Source: Hominimerdicola alba
GTDB lineage: Bacteria; Bacillota; Clostridia; Oscillospirales; Ruminococcaceae
Length of the DNA stretch: 64,000 nucleotides
NCBI RefSeq assembly: GCF_900112155.1
Contig: NZ_FOKQ01000007.1
Span: 62,001 to 126,000 of the forward strand
Direction of reading: 5' to 3'
Numbering within the stretch: the first letter of the stretch is position 1; each line of letters starts with the position of its first letter. The position numbers were made by a program, and so were the translations under genes. This document shows, piece after piece, positions 30,882 through 39,133 of the stretch. The notes under the pieces were generated by a model. It saw only the letters and a list, made by a program, of their open reading frames with translations, ran no database searches and had not been told where the DNA came from.

Positions 30882-32716
30882 TGCCCCCTATGCCACCAAA
30901 TCCTAACAACAAGCAGCAGCCGGGAGGAAGACAGTCTGCGCTGATAAACGCAGAAAAGCCCAAGAACGCACGTGAAACTCTGGGCAAGCTGCTTAGATAC
31001 ATCGGCAGGAGCAAATACCTGTTCTTCGGGCTTATGGCTGTTATGCTGATGATAACTCTGCTTGGTCTGGCTGCACCGTACATCCAGCAGATAGCCATAG
31101 ACTGCATAACTCTTGATGATAAAAAGCTGAATGTTGATACCGAAAAGCTCATTAAGATACTTATAGCCCTTGGCACAGTTTATCTGCTGAACTCGGTATT
31201 CTCGTATATGCAGGGGATATTCTCTGCGAGGCTTTCACAGAAGACGGTATCGACCATGAGGCGCGACCTCTTCGGCGACCTTGTTAAACTTCCGATAAAG
31301 TACTTTGATACTCACCGTCACGGCGATATAATGAGCCGTATGACAAACGATGTAGAGAATATCTCCAATACGGTATCGCAGTCCATAGGCTCGCTGATAT
31401 CGGGTGTGCTGACGGTCGTGGGTTCTATAATAATAATGCTGACCTACTCGCCGCTGCTTACGCTGATATCACTTTCCACCGTGGTGCTGACTGTTTTCGT
31501 TTCAGCGAAGATGACCAAGTATATGCGCAGATATTTCCTGAAACAGCAGATAATACTGGGTAAGCTGAACGGTCATGTTGAAGAGATGGTAACGGGACAC
31601 CGTACTGTTGTTTCTTATTCAAAGGAACAGGCGGCTGTTGATGACTTCAACGTGATGAGCGATGAACTGCGCAGGACGGGTATACGTGCGCAGATATGTG
31701 CGGGTGTTATGGGTCCGCTGATGAACTGTATAGGAAACTTCGGCTTTGTAATGATAGCCGCATTCGGCGGCTGGTTCAGCTACAAGGGCTGGATAACCGT
31801 TGGTACGATACAGGCATTCATACTCTACTCAAAGCAGTTTTCAAGACCCATAAACGAGATAGCCAACCAGTATGCCAATATCCAGACAGCCATCGCAGGC
31901 GCTGAACGTATTTTTGAGGTAATGGAAACAACTCCCGAAACTGACGAGGGTACAAATGCTATCACCGCAGAGGATATCCGTGGCGAGATAAAGTTCGAGG
32001 ATATACATTTCAGCTATGATCCCGAGAAGCCTGTGCTAAAAGGGCTTGATCTCGATATTGCACAGGGTATGAAGATAGCAATAGTTGGCGCGACAGGTTC
32101 GGGCAAGACCACTGTTGTAAATCTGCTGACCAGATTCTATGAAGCCGACAGCGGCCGTATAACCGTTGACGGTGTGGATATCAGGGATATGCGTATGGAC
32201 GAACTGAGAAAGTCCGTTGGTATAGTTTTGCAGGATACTGTGCTTTTCAAGGGCAGTATCGAAGAGAATATCCGATACGGCAAGGAAGATGCTCCTGATG
32301 AAGATGTACGCCGTGCGGCGGCTCATGCAAATGCAGATGCGTTCATAAGACATCTGCCCGAGGGCTATAAAACTCAGCTTGCCGAGGGTGGATCGAATCT
32401 ATCACAGGGACAAAGACAGCTTCTTGCCATAGCAAGGGCAGTGCTTGCGGACCCAAAGATACTTATTCTCGATGAAGCGACTTCAAGCGTTGATACCAGA
32501 ACGGAGATGCATATACAATCCGCTATGGTGGCACTGATGAAGAACCGCACATCGCTGATAATCGCACATCGTCTTTCAACCATACGCGATGCTGATATGA
32601 TAGTCGTCATCGACGGCGGAAAGGTCGCAGAAAAGGGAAGACACGAGGAACTTATCGCGCAGAAAGGCTGTTACTACGAACTTTACCGCACACAGTTCGC
32701 GGGCAACAAGACCTGA
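30881..32716 (+). CDS. Heterodimeric ABC exporter, catalytically competent subunit
   Basis: The 611-residue half-transporter has a Pro/Asn/Gln-rich N-terminus, six membrane helices and a full ATPase: GATGSGKTTV, LSQGQRQL, ILILDEATSSVD with the catalytic Glu, and IIAHRLSTI with the switch His. The start overlaps the previous stop as TAATG, so the two subunits are coupled one to one. The substrate cannot be read from the sequence; the MarR regulator suggests a toxic compound. Confidence 0.94.
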   Translation: MPPMPPNPNNKQQPGGRQSALINAEKPKNARETLGKLLRYIGRSKYLFFGLMAVMLMITLLGLAAPYIQQIAIDCITLDDKKLNVDTEKLIKILIALGTVYLLNSVFSYMQGIFSARLSQKTVSTMRRDLFGDLVKLPIKYFDTHRHGDIMSRMTNDVENISNTVSQSIGSLISGVLTVVGSIIIMLTYSPLLTLISLSTVVLTVFVSAKMTKYMRRYFLKQQIILGKLNGHVEEMVTGHRTVVSYSKEQAAVDDFNVMSDELRRTGIRAQICAGVMGPLMNCIGNFGFVMIAAFGGWFSYKGWITVGTIQAFILYSKQFSRPINEIANQYANIQTAIAGAERIFEVMETTPETDEGTNAITAEDIRGEIKFEDIHFSYDPEKPVLKGLDLDIAQGMKIAIVGATGSGKTTVVNLLTRFYEADSGRITVDGVDIRDMRMDELRKSVGIVLQDTVLFKGSIEENIRYGKEDAPDEDVRRAAAHANADAFIRHLPEGYKTQLAEGGSNLSQGQRQLLAIARAVLADPKILILDEATSSVDTRTEMHIQSAMVALMKNRTSLIIAHRLSTIRDADMIVVIDGGKVAEKGRHEELIAQKGCYYELYRTQFAGNKT

Positions 32717-32734
32717 TCTCGGCAAAACAAAAAT

Positions 32735-32780
32735 CGGAGGACGCTGTACTTCTTTGGTACGGCTGTCCTCCGTTTGTTTT
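32735..32780. terminator. Bidirectional terminator between the exporter and the C39-like gene
   Basis: CGGAGGAC (32735-32742) pairs with GTCCTCCG (32765-32772), with partial inner pairing. T-rich runs flank it on both strands. Confidence 0.75.
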
Positions 32781-32789
32781 AGTATTTCA

Positions 32790-33143
32790 TCAGAGCTTTA
32801 TCTGCCAGTAGTAGCGGCGGTTTGAGGCAGGAAAATCCGACATAACTCCGTGTTCGGGGTCGTAGAAAGTCCCCTCGCAGTACAGTGACCAGTGCCAGCA
32901 TCTTGGAGTTTCAAGGCTGAGCATACACAGGGGCGGGAGCTGTTCTTTATCTGTAACAGCTATGCGCTCATCGGATACCCATGCGCCATGATTTCGCAGA
33001 TATGATTTCATTTCCTTAAGGGTAGTCTCGCGGTCGTTGTTCAGGTCGCTCACTACTTGTTCAGCGGAAAGTCCCAGTACCATTGCAAGCACAGCCTGAC
33101 CGCACTGCAGGTCGGTGGGTTCGTGGATATATGTGATATTCAT
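32790..33143 (-). CDS. Small C39-like (papain-fold) cysteine protease-like protein
   Basis: The 117-residue protein contains DLQCGQAVLAMVLG (Cys14 after a Gln, as in C39 peptidases), CWHWSLYCEG (His84) and FYDPEHG (Asp95), a plausible Cys-His-Asp triad. There is no signal peptide or membrane segment, and it is much smaller than C39-containing ABC transporters. The ATG at 33143 is preferred over an upstream in-frame TTG because GAGG lies about 8 bp before it. Its role could be processing or deconjugation of a small peptide, or it may be a non-catalytic fold. It lies beside the MarR-controlled exporter but is transcribed toward it. Confidence 0.65.
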   Translation of the reverse strand: MNITYIHEPTDLQCGQAVLAMVLGLSAEQVVSDLNNDRETTLKEMKSYLRNHGAWVSDERIAVTDKEQLPPLCMLSLETPRCWHWSLYCEGTFYDPEHGVMSDFPASNRRYYWQIKL

Positions 33144-33183
33144 CGGTATGCCTCGTTTCGGTTGTATCAAAAATTACCATTAT

Positions 33184-33212
33184 ATTCTAACATGAGATAT
33201 TTGGTATGTCAA
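33184..33212 (-). promoter_or_regulatory. Sigma-A type promoter for the C39-like gene
   Basis: Minus strand TTGACA (33207-33212), 17 bp, TAGAAT (33184-33189). Confidence 0.72.
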
Positions 33213-33232
33213 TAGGCGTGAAACTATCGGAT

Positions 33233-33268
33233 AAAAAATATGGGATGACCACAAGCGGGACATCCCAT
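33233..33268 (-). terminator. Terminator of the DUF445 gene
   Basis: ATGGGATG (33240-33247) and CATCCCAT (33261-33268) form the stem; the A run at 33233-33239 is the T tail on the minus strand. Confidence 0.85.
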
Positions 33269-33290
33269 TTATCTTGACTGAGTATATTTG

Positions 33291-34181
33291 TCATTTCAGG
33301 ATAAGGTTGAAAAGTCCAAGGACAAAGCCTATCAGCGCACCGAGGTTAACTATGGTGCTCAGTTCCTTCTTCATGACGGTCTGTACCAGATCCTCCATTT
33401 TTTCAATGGACATATCGTTGATCTTGTCTTCCACCATGACTGCAAAATCCAGCTTTTCAAAAAGCTTGTCGATGTAGTTATTAACAGCGCTGCGGTAGAC
33501 TTTGCCGGCCATTTCTGTAAGGCGGGCTTCATCGACCTTTATGAGTTCAAGCAGTTCAAGTCCGCTTTTCTCGCTGATATCTGAGATCTTGTTCTCGATG
33601 ACAGGCTTCACGCAGTCCATTCCGTCACGGTCGATCATAGAACGTATCTTGCCGACCAGTGGAGCGGTGAAAGACTGTATCTTCTCTTCGGGGATAAGCT
33701 TTGCGAACATGGTATTGCTCAGCTTTTCCTCAATGGAATCATTGCACTTGTTCACAACTATCTCCGGCAGCTGAGAAGCCGAAAGCTCATCGACTATCTG
33801 GCGGCTCAGCATCTCGCTGAGTTTTGAACTGCCCTCTGCATAGGTCTCATCGGAGCATTTTGTCAGCTTGCATATCTCATCGCGGATATTGTTTGAAAGC
33901 TCCTGAGTTATAGCACCTGTTATGCGGGCTTCGATCTCACCGCCCAGAAGCTTTGCCTTGATATCATCTTTTGTGACAAGCTCATTGCCAACGACCCTGC
34001 CCACAGCTTTTGCAAGGCGGGGCTTGCCCTTTGGTATGGCACCCGGGGTGAAAGGTACGCGGTGTCCCAGCAGATATACCTCATGATGGGGGAAGAATAG
34101 CATCTTCACTGCGATAAAGTTCGTAAAATAACCAATGACCGCACCTATCAGCGGTGCAGCCAGCATTTTCAGTATTTCCAT
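33291..34181 (-). CDS. DUF445-family membrane protein
   Basis: The 296-residue protein has an N-terminal hydrophobic segment (MLAAPLIGAVIGYFTNFIAVKMLF) with the DUF445 signature GYFTNxxAVKMLF and HRVPFTPGAIPKGKPRLA. A long helical region follows, and a C-terminal membrane helix (LGALIGFVLGLFNLIL) ends it. The family is widespread in Firmicutes (YheB-like); its function is not established, though some members affect the spore or cell surface. The ATG at 34181 is chosen because GAGGAG lies upstream and the longer frame has no better site. Confidence 0.85.
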   Translation of the reverse strand: MEILKMLAAPLIGAVIGYFTNFIAVKMLFFPHHEVYLLGHRVPFTPGAIPKGKPRLAKAVGRVVGNELVTKDDIKAKLLGGEIEARITGAITQELSNNIRDEICKLTKCSDETYAEGSSKLSEMLSRQIVDELSASQLPEIVVNKCNDSIEEKLSNTMFAKLIPEEKIQSFTAPLVGKIRSMIDRDGMDCVKPVIENKISDISEKSGLELLELIKVDEARLTEMAGKVYRSAVNNYIDKLFEKLDFAVMVEDKINDMSIEKMEDLVQTVMKKELSTIVNLGALIGFVLGLFNLILK

Positions 34182-34251
34182 TTGTATACACTCCTCGTTT
34201 GTTGTCTGTTTTGCTGTTCTTTTGTTTGGATGTATTTCTTTATTGAGGAAT

Positions 34252-34280
34252 AGTATAGCATTTATTTCTGCGGTTGTCAA
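34252..34280 (-). promoter_or_regulatory. Sigma-A type promoter for the DUF445 gene
   Basis: Minus strand TTGACA (34275-34280), 17 bp, TATACT (34252-34257). Confidence 0.8.
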
Positions 34281-34394
34281 CAATAATTAATGTCAACAGT
34301 CGGAATTTGAGGGTGAAAATCAGGTTTGAATTTGTATCAAGATTTATCAAAATGTTAACAAAAAGTAAAAAGAGGTTTTTTCGCAGATTCGGGC

Positions 34395-34423
34395 TTGAAA
34401 TGTTGGAAGATAAATGGTATAAT
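34395..34423 (+). promoter_or_regulatory. Promoter of the carboxyl-transfer cluster
   Basis: TTGAAA (34395-34400), 17 bp, TATAAT (34418-34423). Leader of about 75 nt. Confidence 0.78.
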
Positions 34424-34503
34424 GGTATCCGTGTAATTATGATAAAAACTGTGTTTGATCTAAGTTTTTTATCCCGCAAATTAAATCGATTGGAGGAAAC
34501 TGT

Positions 34504-35874
34504 ATGTCTGAAACAAAAAAGTCTCTGGCAGAGCTTCAGGCACTTATTGCTGACAGCGCTGCAAGAACAAGGCTGACATATCTGTTTGATGAAGGAAAAT
34601 TTACCGAGCTTGACGCTTTCGCGGGCGAGGCTGCGGGCGTTATAACTGCCTATGGCTATGCTGACGGCGAACCTGTCTATGCGTTCTCTCAGGATGTTTC
34701 CGTTAAGAGCGGCGCTATGACCGAGGCAGGCGCAAGAAAGATAGCTAAGATCTATGATCTGGCTGCCAAGACAGGTACTCCTGTTGTAGGTATTTATGAT
34801 TCTTACGGCGCAGATGTCAATGACAGCGCTGCTGCACTGAGAGCTTACGGCGAACTGATGCTGTGGACTGCTAATCTTTCTGGTGTTGTGCCCCAGATAG
34901 CTGTTGTTGCAGGCGTATGCTCAGGCACAGCTGCACTGCTGGCTGAGGCTGCTGATTTCGTTGTAATGGCTAAGGATGCAAGCCTGTATGCCGCTCCCAA
35001 TGCAAAGAGCAACGGTTCTGCTGAAAATGCTGCTGCAAACGGCACTGTATGCGCTGTTTGCGATGATGATAAGGCTGCTGTTGAGAAGGCTAGAGCTATC
35101 CTGCTGAAGCTTCCCGCAAACAACCTTTCTCCTGTACCCGTATACGAGTATGAAGAGCCCGCTGCTGCTTCAGGCAGCGACATCGAGAGTCTGACAAAGG
35201 CTGTTTTCGACGCTGACAGCGTTATCGAACTCAGCGAGGGCTTCGGCGGTGCTGCTTATACTGCTCTGGCAACTGTAAACGGTGAGACCGTTGGTGTTGC
35301 TGCAACTAACAAGACTAAGGATAAGCTGACTGAGAACGACTGCGCTAAGCTCGCAAGATTCGTTCGTACCTGTGATGCTTTTGCTGTTCCCGTAGTTACC
35401 TTCGTTGATACAGAAGGCTTTGCAGGAAACGATGATACAGAAGCTGCAGGCGCTGTAAAGAGCATGAGCAAGCTGGCTCACGCTTACGCTGAGGCTACTA
35501 CCGCTAAGGTATCCGTAGTAACAGGCAAGGCTTACGGCGCAGCTTACATCGCACTTGCAGGCAAGGGCGCAAATGCTGATGTAGCATACGCTCTGCCCAC
35601 AGCTGTTATCTCCGCACTCGACCCCGTTACCGCTGTTGAGTTCATGGAGCATGACAAGCTCACAGGCGCATCCGATCTTGCTTCTGCAAGACAGGCACTG
35701 GCTGATGAGTTCGCTAAGACTCAGGCAAGTGCAGCAAATGCTGCTGTGAACGGTCTGGTAGACGGCATCGTTGATGCTGCTCAGCTGAGAACAGCTGTTG
35801 TTGACGCTCTGGCTATGATGAGCGGCAAGAGGATATCCAGACTGCCCAAGAAGCACAGCAATATCCAGCTTTAA
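34504..35874 (+). CDS. Acyl-CoA/biotin carboxyltransferase subunit (PccB/MmdA-like)
   Basis: The 456-residue protein has two crotonase-like carboxyltransferase halves. The N-half has QIAVVAGVCSGTAALLAEAADFVVM, an oxyanion-hole segment. The C-half has TGKAYGAAYIALAGKGANADVAYALPTAVISAL, matching the KAYGGAY...PTAEI motif of transcarboxylase 12S and methylmalonyl-CoA decarboxylase alpha. It is about 50-60 residues shorter than typical 12S subunits. It moves CO2 between biotin and an acyl-CoA. The biotin carrier and a 5S-like subunit follow in the same operon. Codon use is strongly biased, suggesting high expression. Confidence 0.87.
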   Translation: MSETKKSLAELQALIADSAARTRLTYLFDEGKFTELDAFAGEAAGVITAYGYADGEPVYAFSQDVSVKSGAMTEAGARKIAKIYDLAAKTGTPVVGIYDSYGADVNDSAAALRAYGELMLWTANLSGVVPQIAVVAGVCSGTAALLAEAADFVVMAKDASLYAAPNAKSNGSAENAAANGTVCAVCDDDKAAVEKARAILLKLPANNLSPVPVYEYEEPAAASGSDIESLTKAVFDADSVIELSEGFGGAAYTALATVNGETVGVAATNKTKDKLTENDCAKLARFVRTCDAFAVPVVTFVDTEGFAGNDDTEAAGAVKSMSKLAHAYAEATTAKVSVVTGKAYGAAYIALAGKGANADVAYALPTAVISALDPVTAVEFMEHDKLTGASDLASARQALADEFAKTQASAANAAVNGLVDGIVDAAQLRTAVVDALAMMSGKRISRLPKKHSNIQL

Positions 35875-35905
35875 TAAGTAATTAATTGTAAAGGACGGTA
35901 TAGTT

Positions 35906-36277
35906 ATGAAAAGATATAATATCACTGTTAACGGTAAGGCTTATGATGTAGCTGTTGAGGAGGTAGGCGCTGACGCTGCTGCTCCTGTGGCTGCTGCTCC
36001 CGCACCTGCTGCAAAGCCCGCTGCTGCACCTGCACCCGCTGCTGCTCCCGCAGCTAATGTTGAGGGTACAAAGGTAACTGCTCCTATGCCCGGCAACGTA
36101 CTTGATATAAAGGTAGCTGTTGGCGATACAGTTACAGCAGGTCAGGCTATCGTAGTGCTTGAAGCTATGAAGATGGAGAACGACATCAATGCTCCTGTAG
36201 CAGGCAAGGTTCTGAGCATCAATGCTACAAAGGGCTCACAGGTTGATACAGGCGCAGTTCTGGCTGTTATCGGCTGA
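35906..36277 (+). CDS. Biotin carboxyl carrier protein of the carboxyl-transfer complex
   Basis: The 123-residue protein has a short N-terminal strand region, an Ala/Pro-rich flexible linker (about residues 24-52) and a biotinyl domain (about 55-123). The biotinylated Lys89 is in the EAMKMEND motif. It shuttles carboxyl groups between the 5S-like and 12S-like subunits, as in transcarboxylase 1.3S or the gamma subunits of decarboxylases. The ribosome site is AAAGGACGG. Confidence 0.95.
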   Translation: MKRYNITVNGKAYDVAVEEVGADAAAPVAAAPAPAAKPAAAPAPAAAPAANVEGTKVTAPMPGNVLDIKVAVGDTVTAGQAIVVLEAMKMENDINAPVAGKVLSINATKGSQVDTGAVLAVIG

Positions 36278-36309
36278 TGACATCTTATCACTGAAAGGAA
36301 CGATATATA

Positions 36310-37707
36310 ATGGCTAAGCTTAAAATTACCGAGACAGTTCTTCGTGACGCTCATCAGTCTCTGCTGGCAACGAGAATGTCTATGGACGATATGAAGCCGA
36401 TCCTCTCCACAATGGACAAGATAGGTTTCTATTCCGCCGAGTGCTGGGGCGGTGCTACATTTGATTCCTGCATACGTTTTCTTAATGAGGACCCTTGGGA
36501 GAGACTGAGGACACTCAGAAAGGAAATGCCCAATACCAAGCTGCAGATGCTGTTCAGAGGACAGAATATGCTGGGTTACCGTCACTACGCTGATGACCTG
36601 GTAGAGTACTTTGTTCAGAAGTCTATCGCTAACGGTATCGATATCATAAGAATATTCGACGCACTGAACGATATCAGAAATCTCCAGACAGCTATCAAGG
36701 CTGCCAATAAGGAGAAGGGTCACGCTCAGGTAGCTATCTCTTATACTCTGGGTGAAGTTTTCACTCATCAGTACTATATGGATTATGCTAAGCGCATCCA
36801 GGAGGCAGGCGCTGACTCCATCTGTATCAAGGACATGGCTGCTCTGCTGACACCTTATGAGGCTGAGACACTGGTAAGAGATATCAAGTCTGTTGTTTCC
36901 ATACCTGTACAGCTGCACACTCACTACACCTCAGGTCTGGCTTCCATGTGTATCATGAAGGCTGTTGAGGCTGGTGTTGACGCAGTTGATACCGCTATGT
37001 CGCCTCTGGCACTGGGTACTTCTCATGCACCTACCGAGTCTATCGTTGCTACATTCCAGGGCACCGAGTATGACACAGGTCTTGACCTTGTCAAGCTGAA
37101 CGAGGTAAGAGATTACTTCATGGGTCTGAGAAAGAAGTACATCGACAATGGTCTGCTGGATCCTTCCATGCTGGCTACAAACACAAATGCACTTCTGTAT
37201 CAGGTTCCCGGCGGAATGCTTTCCAACCTGCTCAGCCAGCTGAAGCAGGCAGGCAAGGCAGATCAGCTTGAGGACGTTCTGAAGGAAGTTCCTAAGGTGC
37301 GTAAGGATTCGGGCTTCCCCCCTCTGGTTACTCCTACTTCCCAGATCGTTGGTACACAGGCTGTGTTCAACGTTATCATGGGCGAGAGATACAAGACCGT
37401 TACCAAGGAGTTCAAGGGTCTTGTTAAGGGCGAATACGGTAAGACTCCCGTGGCTATCGATCCCGAGTTCCGCAAGATGATACTCAAGGGCGAAGAGCCT
37501 ATCGACTGCCGTCCTGCTGACTTGCTTAAGCCTGAGTTTGAGACAATGAAGCAGGAGTGCGCTGAGTGGACAGAGCAGGAGGAGGATATCCTGACCTACG
37601 CTATGTTCCCGAAGGTTGCTCCCAAGTTCTTCAAGGACAGACGCGACAAGAAGTACGGTGTTGACGGCGCTCATTCCGACGCTGACAACAAGGTACACCC
37701 TGTTTGA
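36310..37707 (+). CDS. Oxaloacetate decarboxylase alpha / transcarboxylase 5S-like subunit
   Basis: The 465-residue protein is an HMGL-like TIM barrel followed by the conserved carboxylase domain. Motifs: ETVLRDAHQSLLATRM (metal-binding Asp), GGATFDSC, IKDMAALL with the Lys that becomes carbamylated, and PVQLHTHYTSGLA (metal-binding His pair). It moves a carboxyl group between oxaloacetate and biotin, with pyruvate as the other product. The biotin carrier is a separate gene upstream. No sodium-pump beta subunit follows. Confidence 0.93.
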   Translation: MAKLKITETVLRDAHQSLLATRMSMDDMKPILSTMDKIGFYSAECWGGATFDSCIRFLNEDPWERLRTLRKEMPNTKLQMLFRGQNMLGYRHYADDLVEYFVQKSIANGIDIIRIFDALNDIRNLQTAIKAANKEKGHAQVAISYTLGEVFTHQYYMDYAKRIQEAGADSICIKDMAALLTPYEAETLVRDIKSVVSIPVQLHTHYTSGLASMCIMKAVEAGVDAVDTAMSPLALGTSHAPTESIVATFQGTEYDTGLDLVKLNEVRDYFMGLRKKYIDNGLLDPSMLATNTNALLYQVPGGMLSNLLSQLKQAGKADQLEDVLKEVPKVRKDSGFPPLVTPTSQIVGTQAVFNVIMGERYKTVTKEFKGLVKGEYGKTPVAIDPEFRKMILKGEEPIDCRPADLLKPEFETMKQECAEWTEQEEDILTYAMFPKVAPKFFKDRRDKKYGVDGAHSDADNKVHPV

Positions 37708-37719
37708 TAAAATGATTTG

Positions 37720-37752
37720 CAGGCGGAGAGCAGATGCTCTCTGCCTGTTTTT
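37720..37752 (+). terminator. Rho-independent terminator of the carboxyl-transfer cluster
   Basis: CAGGCGGAGAGCA (37720-37732), loop GA, TGCTCTCTGCCTG (37735-37747), T run. One mismatch. Confidence 0.9.
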
Positions 37753-37905
37753 ACTTGTTGGGATAAGTAAAAAACAGGCGATTTGCGAGGATATGATTTG
37801 TGATATGCGGTATGTGAATTTGGTATGCTGTACCGAAATAATAAGCCGTAATGCGCTTTTTTCGGGAAAAGATGTAAAAAATAATAAGTTTTTTTGGAAA
37901 AGGGC

Positions 37906-37934
37906 TTGAAATATTTTCTGAAATGGTGTATAAT
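37906..37934 (+). promoter_or_regulatory. Sigma-A type promoter for gap
   Basis: TTGAAA (37906-37911), 17 bp, TATAAT (37929-37934), 35 bp before the start. Confidence 0.85.
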
Positions 37935-37969
37935 AGATTCAGAAATTTTTTTCTAGGAGGTACAATACA

Positions 37970-39010
37970 ATGGCAAATGTAAAAGTTGCAATTAATGGTT
38001 TTGGTCGTATCGGCCGTCTGGCTTTCAGACAGATGTTCGGTGCAGAGGGTTATGAGATCGTTGCTATCAACGACCTGACTAAGCCCTCCATGCTGGCTAA
38101 CCTGCTGAAGTTCGACACCGCTCAGGGTGGTTACTGTGGTAGAATAGGTGAGAATACTCACACTGTTTCTGCTGATGATGAGGCTAACACCATCACTGTT
38201 GATGGCAAGACTCTTCAGATCTATGCAAAGGCTAACGCTGCTGAGCTGCCTTGGGGCGAGCTGGGCGTTGACGTTGTTCTGGAGTGCACAGGTTTCTACT
38301 GCTCTAAGGCTAAGAGCCAGGCTCACATCGATGCTGGCGCTAAGAAGGTAGTTATCTCTGCTCCTGCTGGCAATGATCTGCCTACAATCGTTTTCTCTGT
38401 TAACGAGAAGACTCTGACAAAGGATGACAAGATCATTTCTGCTGCTTCCTGCACAACTAACTGCCTCGCACCTATGGCTAAGGCTCTGAACGATTATGCT
38501 CCTATCCAGAGCGGTATCATGAGCACAATCCACGCTTACACAGGCGATCAGATGATCCTCGATGGTCCTCACAGAAAGGGCGATATGAGAAGAGCTAGAG
38601 CTGGCGCTGCTAACATCGTTCCTAACAGCACCGGTGCTGCTAAGGCAATCGGTCTGGTTATCCCTGAGCTGAACGGCAAGCTGATCGGTTCTGCACAGAG
38701 AGTTCCTGTTCCTACAGGTTCTACAACTATCCTGACTGCAGTTGTTAAGAAGGCTGACGTTACAGCTGACGGCATCAACGCTGCTATGAAGGCTGCTGCT
38801 TCCGAGAGCTTCGGTTACAACACCGATCCTATCGTTTCTTCTGACGTTATCGGCATGAGATATGGTTCTCTGTTCGATGCTACTCAGACAATGGTTTCCA
38901 AGATCTCTGATGACCTCTATGAGGTACAGGTTGTTTCTTGGTACGACAACGAGAATTCTTACACATCTCAGATGGTAAGAACTATCAAGTACTTTGCAGA
39001 GCTGGGCTAA
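37970..39010 (+). CDS. gap: Glyceraldehyde-3-phosphate dehydrogenase (type I, NAD-type)
   Basis: The 346-residue glycolytic enzyme has the NAD-binding [11 protein letters not shown] motif, Asp35 in AINDLTKP (which favours NAD over NADP), and the active-site loop [12 protein letters not shown] with catalytic Cys161. [28 protein letters not shown] is typical of the substrate site. Strong codon bias, a near-consensus promoter and a strong AGGAGG ribosome site point to high expression. It is monocistronic; pgk and tpi are not adjacent. Confidence 0.97.
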   Translation: MANVKVAINGFGRIGRLAFRQMFGAEGYEIVAINDLTKPSMLANLLKFDTAQGGYCGRIGENTHTVSADDEANTITVDGKTLQIYAKANAAELPWGELGVDVVLECTGFYCSKAKSQAHIDAGAKKVVISAPAGNDLPTIVFSVNEKTLTKDDKIISAASCTTNCLAPMAKALNDYAPIQSGIMSTIHAYTGDQMILDGPHRKGDMRRARAGAANIVPNSTGAAKAIGLVIPELNGKLIGSAQRVPVPTGSTTILTAVVKKADVTADGINAAMKAAASESFGYNTDPIVSSDVIGMRYGSLFDATQTMVSKISDDLYEVQVVSWYDNENSYTSQMVRTIKYFAELG

Positions 39011-39034
39011 TCCCAATTAATTGCAACAATATCT

Positions 39035-39068
39035 CCCCCGAGGTCTCATGACTTCGGGGGATTTTTTT
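39035..39068 (+). terminator. Rho-independent terminator after gap
   Basis: CCCCCGAGGT (39035-39044), loop CTCATG, ACTTCGGGGG (39051-39060), then a T run. Confidence 0.92.
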
Positions 39069-39076
39069 ATACATTC

Positions 39077-39104
39077 ACCCGACTTGTTTCTCACGCATAC
39101 TATA
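39077..39104 (+). promoter_or_regulatory. Possible mother-cell sigma-K-type promoter for dpaAB
   Basis: AC (39077-39078), 17 bp, CATACTATA (39096-39104), matching the sigma-K pattern AC-N16/17-CATAnnnTA. No good sigma-A pair is seen here. In Bacillus the orthologous spoVF operon is sigma-K dependent (established knowledge). The motif is short, so chance is possible. Confidence 0.4.
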
Positions 39105-39133
39105 AAGTACAGTAACGAACGGGAGGTCGCGGC

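Larger units (their letters stand above)
34182..34503. other. Divergent intergenic region, DUF445 / carboxyltransferase
   Basis: This AT-rich 322-bp region contains a leftward and a rightward promoter, listed separately, and about 80 nt of leader for the carboxyltransferase. No ORF is supported. Confidence 0.6.

Noticed and set aside
37751-39016. A 421-codon open frame on the minus strand covering gap
   Set aside because: It is an antisense shadow. The gap protein matches its family end to end, and the long reverse frame is explained by strong codon bias; there is no ribosome site or promoter.
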